Shown here: positions 7,844 through 13,912 of the stretch, piece after piece | Layout of the letters: each line of letters opens with the position of its first letter | How positions within the stretch are numbered: the stretch's first letter is position 1 | NCBI GenBank assembly: GCA_043822885.1 | Contig: JBDRBI010000067.1 | Span: 1-14,215 of the forward strand | From: Aadella sp043822885 | GTDB taxonomy: Bacteria > Omnitrophota > Gorgyraeia > Tantalellales > Tantalellaceae | DNA length: 14,215 nucleotides | Reading direction: 5' to 3' | Translations under genes and position numbers: made by a program | The notes under the pieces: generated by a model | What the model was told of the DNA's origin: nothing | Database searches by the model: none | The model's input: the letters and a program-made list of their open reading frames with translations, nothing else

Positions 7844-9262
7844 ATGATCATTTCTACGGATAGGGATTATAAAGTCAAAGATATAACTTTGGCGGAGTTC
7901 GGGAGAAAGGAGATAGATATAGCCGAGCATGAAATGCCGGGACTTATGTCTATAAGGAAGAAGTATGCTTCCGTTAAGCCGCTTGACGGCGTAAGGATAA
8001 TGGGATCGCTGCATATGACAATACAGACCGCCGTGCTCATCGAGACTTTGGTCGAGTTAGGAGCGGATGTAAGGTGGGCAAGCTGTAATATTTTTTCAAC
8101 TCAGGATCATGCTGCCGCCGCGGTCGCTAAACGCGGGATACCCGTATTCGCGTGGAAAGGCGAGTCTATAAAAGAATTTTGGTGGTGCACGGAACAGGCT
8201 ATGACTTTTCCGGGTGAAAAAGGACCGCAGCTTATCGTTGATGACGGCGGAGACGCGACACTTATGATGCATCTGGGGGTTAAAGCCGAAAAGTCCCCGG
8301 AGATACTGGACAGCAAATCGTCAGGGGAAGATGAAAAAGAGATCAAGAAACTCTTAAAAAGATCCCTGAAAGATCATCCCGGAAAATGGACATCTATGGC
8401 CGCTGAATGGAAAGGTGTGTCGGAAGAGACCACTACCGGCGTGCATAGACTTGACAGGATGATGCGTGAAGGAGAACTTCTGGTTCCCGCGATCAATGTC
8501 AATGATTCGGTAACGAAATCTAAATTTGACAATCTTTACGGATGCAGAGAATCATTAGTGGACGGCATCAAAAGAGCCACGGATGTCATGATAGCCGGTA
8601 AAGTAGCGGTTATTTGCGGATACGGAGACGTAGGGAAGGGTTCGGCCCAGTCCCTCAGAGGGTTAGGGGCAAGAGTGATAGTTACAGAGATAGATCCGAT
8701 ATGCGCTCTTCAGGCCGCTATGGAAGGATTTGAGGTATCAACGGTAGAGGACACCTTAGGGGAAGGCGACATATATGTGACGGCTACCGGGAATAAGGAT
8801 GTTATAAGAATAGAACATATGGAGAAGATGAAAGATCAGGCCATTGTTTGTAATATAGGTCATTTCGATAATGAGATAGAAGTATCTTCATTAGAAACTT
8901 ACTCCGGGATAAAAAAAATAAACATAAAACCGCAAGTGGATAGATATATCTTTCCCAACGGTAAAAGTCTGTATCTTTTAGCCGAAGGAAGACTTGTAAA
9001 CCTGGGATGCGCTACGGGACATCCTTCATTTGTTATGTCCAATTCTTTTACCAATCAGGTATTGGCGCAAATAGATCTTTGGAAAAATAAAGATACGTAT
9101 GAGAAAAAGGTGTACAGGCTGCCTAAATATCTGGATGAAGAAGTGGCGAGATCGCATTTGAAAAGGATCGGGGTCAAATTAACGGAACTTTCCAAAGAGC
9201 AATCGGAATATTTAGATATTCCGCAGAACGGGCCATATAAGGCGGAACATTATAGGTACTAG
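7844..9262 (+). CDS. ahcY: Adenosylhomocysteinase (S-adenosyl-L-homocysteine hydrolase)
   Basis: The 472-residue protein hydrolyses S-adenosylhomocysteine to adenosine and homocysteine using bound NAD. The substrate domain shows MGSLHMTIQTAVL (His58), STQDHAAAA, IVDDGGD (Asp133) and SEETTTGVHRL (Glu195). The catalytic run NDSVTKSKFDN has Lys225, Asp229 and Asn230, followed by Cys234 in YGCRES. The NAD site is GYGDVGKG (259-266), and the C-terminal NAD-closing tail ends KAEHYRY. Compared with the vertebrate enzyme there is an insertion of about 37 residues (roughly 150-188), as in many bacterial and plant enzymes. All catalytic residues are present. ATG 7844 is chosen for its AAGGAG; the 198-nt gap from metK holds only repeats. 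No SAH- or SAM-riboswitch structure could be recognised upstream. Confidence 0.98.
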   Translation: MIISTDRDYKVKDITLAEFGRKEIDIAEHEMPGLMSIRKKYASVKPLDGVRIMGSLHMTIQTAVLIETLVELGADVRWASCNIFSTQDHAAAAVAKRGIPVFAWKGESIKEFWWCTEQAMTFPGEKGPQLIVDDGGDATLMMHLGVKAEKSPEILDSKSSGEDEKEIKKLLKRSLKDHPGKWTSMAAEWKGVSEETTTGVHRLDRMMREGELLVPAINVNDSVTKSKFDNLYGCRESLVDGIKRATDVMIAGKVAVICGYGDVGKGSAQSLRGLGARVIVTEIDPICALQAAMEGFEVSTVEDTLGEGDIYVTATGNKDVIRIEHMEKMKDQAIVCNIGHFDNEIEVSSLETYSGIKKINIKPQVDRYIFPNGKSLYLLAEGRLVNLGCATGHPSFVMSNSFTNQVLAQIDLWKNKDTYEKKVYRLPKYLDEEVARSHLKRIGVKLTELSKEQSEYLDIPQNGPYKAEHYRY

Positions 9263-9275
9263 AGATAGCACTATG

Positions 9276-9306
9276 GACAATAGACCATAGACCATTGACC
9301 AAGGAC
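9276..9306 (+). repeat. Heptad tandem repeat (GACNATR) overlapping the pfkA ribosome-binding site
   Basis: Units beginning GAC occur at 9276, 9283, 9290, 9297 and 9304, exactly 7 bp apart. The consensus matches the array after metK. The last units contain AAGGA (9301-9305), the apparent ribosome-binding site of pfkA, so the repeat supplies a translation signal. The repeat fills nearly the whole 53-nt gap between ahcY and pfkA; no hairpin element is present here. Confidence 0.7.
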
Positions 9307-9315
9307 TTTTGAATT

Positions 9316-10299
9316 ATGAATAAGAAAATTAAACGCATAGGGGTTTTGACTTCGGGGGGGGACGCTCCGGGGATGAACGCGGCTACCAGAAGCGTAGTGC
9401 GTAAAGCTGTGCATGAAGGTCTTGAAGTAATAGGGATCCTGCGCGGGTATGAGGGGCTTATTAACGGTGAGATCATAGAGATGAATTCCCGGAGCGTGAG
9501 TAATATACTTTCGCAAGGAGGGACGATCTTAAAAACCGCCAGGTCTAAAGAATTTCTTACGAGGGAAGGTCAAGCTAAAGCCGTCAAAGTCATAAAAGAG
9601 AATAAATTAGACGCGCTTGTTATAAACGGCGGGAACGGGTCGTTACAAGGCGCTATTGAACTTGAAAAAAAATGGGGAATAACAACAATAGGTTTGCCCG
9701 GGACAATAGATAATGATCTTGGCGGTACTGATTATACCATCGGCGCGCATACATCCGTAGACACCGTTCTCTCGGCGATAGATAAAATAAGAGATACCGT
9801 TTCAAGTATGGAAAGGATATATGTCATCGAGGTAATGGGACGCGAGGAACCTTACATAGCCGTAATGGCCGGGTTAGCGGGCGGAGCGGAAGAGGTGCTT
9901 TTTCCCGGGATGGAACTTGATATGGAAAAAATATCCAGTGAAATAGAAGCAGCTGAAAAAAAAGGAAAAAGAAGCTGGATAATAATAGTTTCGGAAGGAT
10001 TTTCCACTGCGCATGAGTTATGTGCCAAGATCAAAGAAAAGACCGGACGGTCAGTCCGAGGAGTAACATTGGGACATGTACAAAGAGGCGGATCTCCTAA
10101 TGCTCCCGACAGAATATTGGCGTCAAGGATGGGGGCGTATTCCGTTGATGCCCTTTTAAAAGGAGAATCCGGGAAAATGGTCGCTGTCAAAGGAGATAGG
10201 TTATGTCTTGTTCCATATGAAGAAGCTTGTTTTAACAGACAGCAGGATAGAATTTTAAGAGAAGAACTTTATGCCCTGACCAAACTCCTCGCATCATGA
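9316..10299 (+). CDS. pfkA: 6-phosphofructokinase (PfkA family, probably ATP-dependent)
   Basis: The 327-residue protein has the short bacterial PfkA length and motifs: LTSGGDAPGMNAA (11-23), catalytic PGTIDND (128-134; Asp132 the likely base), GTDYTIGAHTSVDT, VIEVMGR, and LGHVQRGGSPNAPDRILASRMG. It phosphorylates fructose 6-phosphate in glycolysis. Gly at the second position of PGTIDND (where pyrophosphate-users have Lys) and Gly108 in the nucleotide loop favour ATP. The nucleotide/Mg loop is GGNGS (105-109), not the usual GGDGS: Asn107 replaces the metal-liganding Asp. The allosteric-site layout cannot be judged in detail. A ribosome-binding AAGGA lies 10 nt before the ATG, inside a heptad repeat. 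The stop overlaps the lptF start (ATGA), implying coupled translation. Confidence 0.96.
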   Translation: MNKKIKRIGVLTSGGDAPGMNAATRSVVRKAVHEGLEVIGILRGYEGLINGEIIEMNSRSVSNILSQGGTILKTARSKEFLTREGQAKAVKVIKENKLDALVINGGNGSLQGAIELEKKWGITTIGLPGTIDNDLGGTDYTIGAHTSVDTVLSAIDKIRDTVSSMERIYVIEVMGREEPYIAVMAGLAGGAEEVLFPGMELDMEKISSEIEAAEKKGKRSWIIIVSEGFSTAHELCAKIKEKTGRSVRGVTLGHVQRGGSPNAPDRILASRMGAYSVDALLKGESGKMVAVKGDRLCLVPYEEACFNRQQDRILREELYALTKLLAS

Positions 10300-11390
10300 A
10301 AATAATATCAAGATATTTGATAAAAGAATTAGGGTACCCTTTCCTGGCGTCACTCTTGATATCCACAGTAATACTCGCTGCCGGCAATATAATCCAGACC
10401 GCTGATATGATAATGAACAAAGGCGTGGAATTTTTTCAGGTAGCCAAAATATTTTTCTTATTTTTGCCGTATGTTCTTATTTTTACCATTCCTATTTCAG
10501 TGCTTTCAGCCGTTCTTTTAGGGTTTGGACGCATGTCAGGCGACAATGAAGTGACCACATTGAGGACAAGCGGGATAAGCTTGTATGAGGTGATATTTCC
10601 GGTTTTGATATGCGGTATGCTGATAAGTATGCTGAGTATTCCTCTCAACGATAAAATATTGCCGGAATCGGAATTTGCCGCGAGAAGATTGTTAAAAAGA
10701 ATAGGTATCAGGCATCCCGGAGCCATGCTTGAACCGGGAGTTTTTGTTAAAGGATTTAAGAATTACATAATTTTTATACACAGTGTTAACGGTAATGTTT
10801 TGGAAGACGTGCGCATATATCAGCCGAGAGAAGATAAACCCACGCGTACCATAGTCGCTAAAAAAGGACTCATGATCTCGCTGCCGGAAGAAGACAAAGT
10901 AAAATTGCATTTATCCGACGGAACAGCGGATGAAGTAACCGCCGATAAGCCGGACGAATTCTATAAACTTTCTTTCAAAGATTACTATATGACATTGAGT
11001 CTGGATAACGCGGTGGATATAAAAAGCATACAAAAAAAGGCTCGCGAAAAGAATATCAAAGAACTTTTAGCGGATATGAAAGACCTGAAACGCGATAATG
11101 TGGATGTAATACCGCTAAGGATAGAACTTCACAAAAAACTGGCATTAGCGTTCTCCAGTATCGTTTTTATAATAATAGGCATACCGCTGGCCATTACTAC
11201 TCACCGGCGTGAAAGATTTATCGGATTTGGTATGGCTATATGTGTTTTTCTTATGTATTGGGGTATAATGCTCAGCGGGATAGCATTTGCGATAAGAGGC
11301 CTTATACCGGTTTGGGTCGGTGTATGGGCAGCGGATGTCATACTGACGGTCATAGGAATAAGATTATTTCATCGCATGACGAAAGTGTAA
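10296..11390 (+). CDS. lptF: LPS export ABC transporter permease, LptF/LptG (YjgP/YjgQ) family, first of pair
   Basis: The 364-residue inner-membrane protein has the LptF/G layout: an N-terminal amphipathic start (MKIISRYLIKELGYPF), three membrane helices (about 14-33, 50-75, 97-115), a periplasmic beta-jellyroll region (about 120-265), then RIELHKKLALAFSSIVFIII and three more helices (about 283-299, 308-328, 335-355). With LptG and the LptB ATPase it extracts lipopolysaccharide from the inner membrane. LptA, B and C are not in the window. The start overlaps the pfkA stop by four bases. The F versus G label follows the usual gene order and is uncertain. The following family member, 115 nt downstream, makes up the pair. 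Confidence 0.9.
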   Translation: MKIISRYLIKELGYPFLASLLISTVILAAGNIIQTADMIMNKGVEFFQVAKIFFLFLPYVLIFTIPISVLSAVLLGFGRMSGDNEVTTLRTSGISLYEVIFPVLICGMLISMLSIPLNDKILPESEFAARRLLKRIGIRHPGAMLEPGVFVKGFKNYIIFIHSVNGNVLEDVRIYQPREDKPTRTIVAKKGLMISLPEEDKVKLHLSDGTADEVTADKPDEFYKLSFKDYYMTLSLDNAVDIKSIQKKAREKNIKELLADMKDLKRDNVDVIPLRIELHKKLALAFSSIVFIIIGIPLAITTHRRERFIGFGMAICVFLMYWGIMLSGIAFAIRGLIPVWVGVWAADVILTVIGIRLFHRMTKV

Positions 11391-11404
11391 ACAGTGGGAT
11401 CTCC

Positions 11405-11477
11405 GTCATTGCGGGGAGTGAACGACGAAGCAATCTATTTTTAGGGATTGCCACGTCGCTTTGCTCCTCGCAATGAC
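11405..11477 (+). repeat. GTCATTGCGA inverted-repeat element, copy B
   Basis: This 73-bp element lies 14 bp after the lptF stop. The left arm runs GTCATTGCGG, a 12-nt middle, then GAAGCAATCT. The right arm, read on the other strand, runs GTCATTGCGA, a 15-nt middle ending GACGT, then GGCAATCCC. It is the most divergent copy (one substitution in the left outer arm). It sits between lptF and lptG, which are normally adjacent. Confidence 0.8.
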
Positions 11478-11485
11478 GGGAAGAA

Positions 11486-11506
11486 GAACTCTGAACTCTG
11501 AACTTA
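11486..11506 (+). repeat. Heptad tandem repeat (GAACTCT) abutting the lptG start
   Basis: Three 7-bp units (two identical GAACTCT and one GAACTTA) begin at 11486, 11493 and 11500; the final A is the first base of the lptG ATG. The unit shares the AACT anchor with the array at 13594-13628 read on the other strand. The array leaves no good Shine-Dalgarno sequence close to the start. Confidence 0.6.
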
Positions 11507-12591
11507 TGAAGATACTTGAGAAACATGTTTTACATAGTTACCTGATGGCCTTTTGTTCCTGTATTGTCCTTCTCATTGTATTGGGCATAATAGGGGATAT
11601 CCTGGGTTTTTTAGATGACATTTTCAAAAACAGTATACCGTTATCCAGTATACTCTCTTTTTATTTTTATCTTGCTCCTTTTGCTTTTGTGAATATGGTG
11701 CCGTTCGCGTGTCTTTTAGGCGCGGTTTATGTGTTCAATTCTTTGAGCAAAAACCATGAGATCACCGCCGTTATCGCCAGCGGATTGAGCTTATGGGCAT
11801 TACTCCGTCCGGTTCTTCTGGCAACTTTGGCCTTATGCCTGATCACATTCATAGTAAATGACAGATTTGTGCCGCGAACTATGCAAAAAGCGGGTGAAAT
11901 AAGACAGAGAGAGCTGGAAACCGCGAAAGACAAGGAACAAGAACAGAGAAAAGATATATCCGTGTATGGTAAAGGTAATCAAATAATATACGCTAAATCA
12001 TTTATTCCGAAAGATAATGAGCTTGTCAATATAGTGATACATCGTCAGGATAAAGACCATAATGTATCCGAGAAAGTAAACGCGCGTATCGCGAAATGGA
12101 AGGATGGCGAATGGGTGGGTAAAGACGTTATTGTCTTTAGTCTGGACGAAAAGGGCGGAGCCCCGGATACTCCTAAAGTTTACAAAGAGAAAATACTGGA
12201 TATTCAGGAGACCCCGGCCAATTTTATAAAGAATCAGGGGGATCCCAAATTTATGAGCTATGTTCAGTTGAAAGAATATCTGAAAATATTCAATGTAAGA
12301 GAAACCCGTACACGAAGACGGCTTCTGGTGGATCTTTATTATAAAATAGCTTTTCCTTTTACGGCTCTGGTAACGGTCTTGGTGGGGGTTCCGTTCAGCG
12401 TGGAAACCGGACGTTCCAACGCGCTGATAGGTATGGCCAGAGGCATTCTGGTCGCGATACTGTATCTTCCGGTCATGGGCGTGTGCCTTGCTTTAGGGAA
12501 AGGCGGGGCCTTACCGCCGTTACTTTCGGCATGGCTGACCAATATCCTATTCGCCGGCATCGGCATATATTATATCAACCGCAAGTCGTGA
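11506..12591 (+). CDS. lptG: LPS export ABC transporter permease, LptF/LptG (YjgP/YjgQ) family, second of pair
   Basis: The 361-residue membrane protein has three N-terminal helices (about 12-38, 50-75, 93-117), a periplasmic domain (about 120-270) and three C-terminal helices. Its family signature is RRRLLVDLYYKIAFPFTALVTVLVGVP, seen as LLVDLYYKIAFPF plus VGVPFSVETGRSN. It should pair with the preceding LptF-like protein around LptB to drive lipopolysaccharide transport. ATG 11506 is chosen because MKILEKHVLHSYL is the usual family N-terminus; an upstream TTG at 11461 in the same frame lies inside repeat B and would add repeat-coded residues. No strong ribosome-binding site precedes the ATG; only GAAGAAGAA stands 15-25 nt upstream. 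It converges with comF across a 281-nt repeat-filled gap. Confidence 0.9.
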   Translation: MKILEKHVLHSYLMAFCSCIVLLIVLGIIGDILGFLDDIFKNSIPLSSILSFYFYLAPFAFVNMVPFACLLGAVYVFNSLSKNHEITAVIASGLSLWALLRPVLLATLALCLITFIVNDRFVPRTMQKAGEIRQRELETAKDKEQEQRKDISVYGKGNQIIYAKSFIPKDNELVNIVIHRQDKDHNVSEKVNARIAKWKDGEWVGKDVIVFSLDEKGGAPDTPKVYKEKILDIQETPANFIKNQGDPKFMSYVQLKEYLKIFNVRETRTRRRLLVDLYYKIAFPFTALVTVLVGVPFSVETGRSNALIGMARGILVAILYLPVMGVCLALGKGGALPPLLSAWLTNILFAGIGIYYINRKS

Positions 12592-12601
12592 ACCGGGAAC
12601 A

Positions 12602-12677
12602 GTTCAAAAGTTTAAAGGTTTAAAGGTTAAAAAGTCGAACAGTTAAAAGGTTTAAAAGTTTAAAGGTTTAAAAGGTT
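12602..12677 (+). repeat. AAAGGTTT-type tandem repeat, left arm of a composite inverted repeat
   Basis: This purine/T-rich stretch repeats AAAGGTTT or AAAAGTTT at 7-9 bp steps directly after the lptG stop. Its reverse complement recurs at 12829-12870 on the far side of element C, so the two form long imperfect arms. There is no coding frame and no typical hairpin-plus-T-run terminator. Confidence 0.7.
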
Positions 12678-12715
12678 TCTGGATTGACTGGTGTGCTATT
12701 TAGTTTAAAGGAATT

Positions 12716-12797
12716 GTCATTGCGAGGAGCGAATCGACGTGGCAATCCCGAAAAATAGATTGCTTCGTCGTTCGCTTTGCTCTCTCCTCGCAATGAC
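12716..12797 (+). repeat. GTCATTGCGA inverted-repeat element, copy C
   Basis: This 82-bp element lies between the convergent lptG and comF genes. The left half-unit carries the GACGT-GGCAATCCC variant. The right half-unit, read on the other strand, carries a 21-nt middle followed by GAAGCAATC. It is therefore a B-like element in the opposite orientation. It is centred in the gap and framed by inverted AAAGGTTT-type repeats. The hairpin could block transcripts from both sides, but no T-run follows on either strand. Confidence 0.85.
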
Positions 12798-12802
12798 AAA
12801 AA

Positions 12803-12825
12803 AGCGCGCAATCCACAGTCTTCCT
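12803..12825 (+). repeat. 23-bp tail repeat, copy 1 (core CGCGCAATCCACAGTC)
   Basis: A 23-bp sequence just after element C is repeated exactly at 13781-13803 downstream of element D. It is not part of the hairpin. The match extends the repeat beyond the palindrome and suggests a composite unit. Confidence 0.75.
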
Positions 12826-12828
12826 AGA

Positions 12829-12870
12829 CCTTTTAAACCTTTTAACTTTTTAACTTTTAAACTTTTAAAC
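12829..12870 (+). repeat. AAACCTTTT-type tandem repeat, right arm of a composite inverted repeat
   Basis: T-rich units (CCTTTTAAA, then CTTTTAAA-like) repeat at 8-9 bp steps and are the reverse complement of the array at 12602-12677. They end 2 bp before the comF stop codon. Confidence 0.7.
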
Positions 12871-12872
12871 TG

Positions 12873-13553
12873 CTATAGCGTTTTTGCTATCGTAAATCCG
12901 TATATCGCTTTTGCTCCTGAATCTAGTAGTTTTTCGGCGCATCTATCCAAAGTAGTCCCGGTTGTCAGGATGTCATCCACAAGCAGTATAGTTTTTCCTC
13001 TTATTTTTAGAGAAGACCTTATTGTGAAAACGTTTTTTGTGATATTGATCTTTCTTCCCTGCCGGTTTAACCCGGTTTGAGGTCTGGTATGTTTTATTTT
13101 TTCAAGACAATTAAGATCGGCGGGAATGGATACCAGATCGCTTAATAATACGGAAAAGATATCAGATTGATTAAATCCGCGGTTTTGATGTCTTTTTTGG
13201 AATAATGGGATAGGGATTATAATGTCTATATTTGTGTTCTTTACAATATCTTTTAAAGATGACCGTTCGATGATCTCTTTGAAAACCGGCAGCATCTGTC
13301 TGTTCCCGAAATATTTTAGTTTGCGCAGGCATTTACAAATAGTGCCCTGATAGAGGACAGGGGACCATACTTTTTTTACATGAGGCAAGAACGTTTTCAT
13401 CGGAGGATCAATAAGAGCGATACTTTTCATGCATACAGAACATATGCTTTCGGCGAAATTTATTTCTCCGCCGCATGTCGGGCATAGCGGGGATAGAAGC
13501 ATATGAACAAAAGATATCAAGTTTTTTTTAAAGCCCGCAAGATATTGTTCCAT
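12873..13553 (-). CDS. comF: ComF family phosphoribosyltransferase-like protein
   Basis: The 226-residue protein has the two-part ComF layout. A zinc-binding N-terminal region has CPTCGG and CSVC (Cys24, 27, 38, 41). It is followed by a phosphoribosyltransferase fold with IIPIPLFQKRHQNRGFNQSD, HTRPQTGLNRQGR, and the PRPP loop ILLVDDILTTGTTLDRCA (VDD at 192-194). In naturally transformable bacteria ComF helps DNA uptake or its processing; many non-transformable species also carry it and the exact role is unsettled. No other competence genes are here. It is the only minus-strand gene, convergent with lptG and divergent from the DoxX-family gene. No clear Shine-Dalgarno sequence precedes ATG 13553; a later Met18 is possible but the first Met fits the family length. 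Confidence 0.93.
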   Translation of the reverse strand: MEQYLAGFKKNLISFVHMLLSPLCPTCGGEINFAESICSVCMKSIALIDPPMKTFLPHVKKVWSPVLYQGTICKCLRKLKYFGNRQMLPVFKEIIERSSLKDIVKNTNIDIIIPIPLFQKRHQNRGFNQSDIFSVLLSDLVSIPADLNCLEKIKHTRPQTGLNRQGRKINITKNVFTIRSSLKIRGKTILLVDDILTTGTTLDRCAEKLLDSGAKAIYGFTIAKTL

Positions 13554-13593
13554 ACTAATATAGACACATAAAGTTGGGAAATTATCTCAAAAA

Positions 13594-13628
13594 AGTTCTG
13601 AGTTGGGAGTTCGTAGTTCATAGTGATT
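13594..13628 (+). repeat. Heptad tandem repeat (AGTTNNN)
   Basis: Units start AGTT at 13594, 13601, 13608 and 13615, with a degenerate fifth (AGTG) at 13622, exactly 7 bp apart. Read on the other strand the anchor is AACT, as in the array before lptG. It lies 40 bp upstream of comF and 28 bp before element D. Confidence 0.7.
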
Positions 13629-13655
13629 GACTGATGCGCAAATGCGGGCACTCTT

Positions 13656-13736
13656 GTCATTGCGAACCCCGAAGGGGTGAAGCAATCCCGAAAAGAGATT
13701 GCTTCGTCGTTCGCTTTGCTCACTCCTCGCAATGAC
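13656..13736 (+). repeat. GTCATTGCGA inverted-repeat element, copy D
   Basis: This 81-bp element has a left half-unit with the self-complementary middle ACCCCGAAGGGGT and a right half-unit with a 21-nt middle like that of copy C. It is an A-like element in reverse orientation. A stray end (CACAATGAC, 13767-13775) follows. The rest of the 359-nt comF-doxX gap holds the two heptad arrays, the 23-bp tail repeat and a short AGGACAGG duplication (13745 and 13757); no gene is seen. Confidence 0.85.
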
Positions 13737-13780
13737 AAGTTCGTAGGACAGGTCGGAGGACAGGCGCACAATGACAAAAG

Positions 13781-13803
13781 AGCGCGCAATCCACAGTCTT
13801 CCT
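13781..13803 (+). repeat. 23-bp tail repeat, copy 2 (core CGCGCAATCCACAGTC)
   Basis: This is identical over 23 bp to 12803-12825. It follows element D by 44 bp, whereas copy 1 follows element C by 5 bp. It is directly followed by a heptad array. Confidence 0.75.
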
Positions 13804-13804
13804 C

Positions 13805-13826
13805 AGACTTTAGACTTTAGACCTTT
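13805..13826 (+). repeat. Heptad tandem repeat (AGACTTT)
   Basis: AGACTTT is present twice without a gap, then AGACCTTT with one extra base. The AGAC anchor matches the arrays after metK and before pfkA. It lies upstream of the putative doxX promoter. Confidence 0.6.
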
Positions 13827-13859
13827 AGATTACTAGTCTCCACTTTAAAAACAATACTC

Positions 13860-13887
13860 TTGCTATTAAGACACATTTGGTTAGAAT
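13860..13887 (+). promoter_or_regulatory. Possible sigma-70-type promoter for the DoxX-family gene
   Basis: TTGCTA (13860-13865) and TAGAAT (13882-13887) are separated by 16 bp and match the -35 and -10 consensus at 4/6 and 5/6 positions. Transcription would begin near 13894, leaving a short leader with GAGAG before ATG 13913. Prediction by eye only. Confidence 0.4.
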
Positions 13888-13912
13888 GGAATATAAAAGA
13901 GAGAGTTTTCTT

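Noticed and set aside
7567..7851. Minus-strand open frame ending in a sequence like SHKDCFVASLLAMT
   Set aside because: It is the translation of hairpin element A read through its arms, a familiar source of false small hypothetical proteins. It overlaps metK and has no ribosome-binding site.
9316..10299. Pyrophosphate-dependent phosphofructokinase
   Set aside because: The PPi type has Lys at the second position of the PxTIDND motif and Asp in the nucleotide loop (GGDD); here these are Gly and Gly.
11240..11476. Plus-strand open frame overlapping the end of lptF
   Set aside because: It is out of frame with the clear LptF C-terminus and its tail is element B.
12592..12872. Classical Rho-independent terminators for lptG and comF
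   Set aside because: The hairpin is strong but no T-run follows it on either strand, so I list it as a repeat and leave its termination role as a hypothesis.
12739..13080. Plus-strand open frame of 113 codons
   Set aside because: It starts inside element C, passes through the AT-rich repeat arm, then runs antisense through comF, which has clear motifs on the other strand.
7736..13736. CRISPR array
   Set aside because: Copies are kilobases apart with genes between, palindromic and variable, with no regular spacers or cas genes.
13517..13789. Minus-strand open frame of 90 codons upstream of comF
   Set aside because: Most of it is element D plus the heptad array in translation; it overlaps the comF start and matches no family I recognise.
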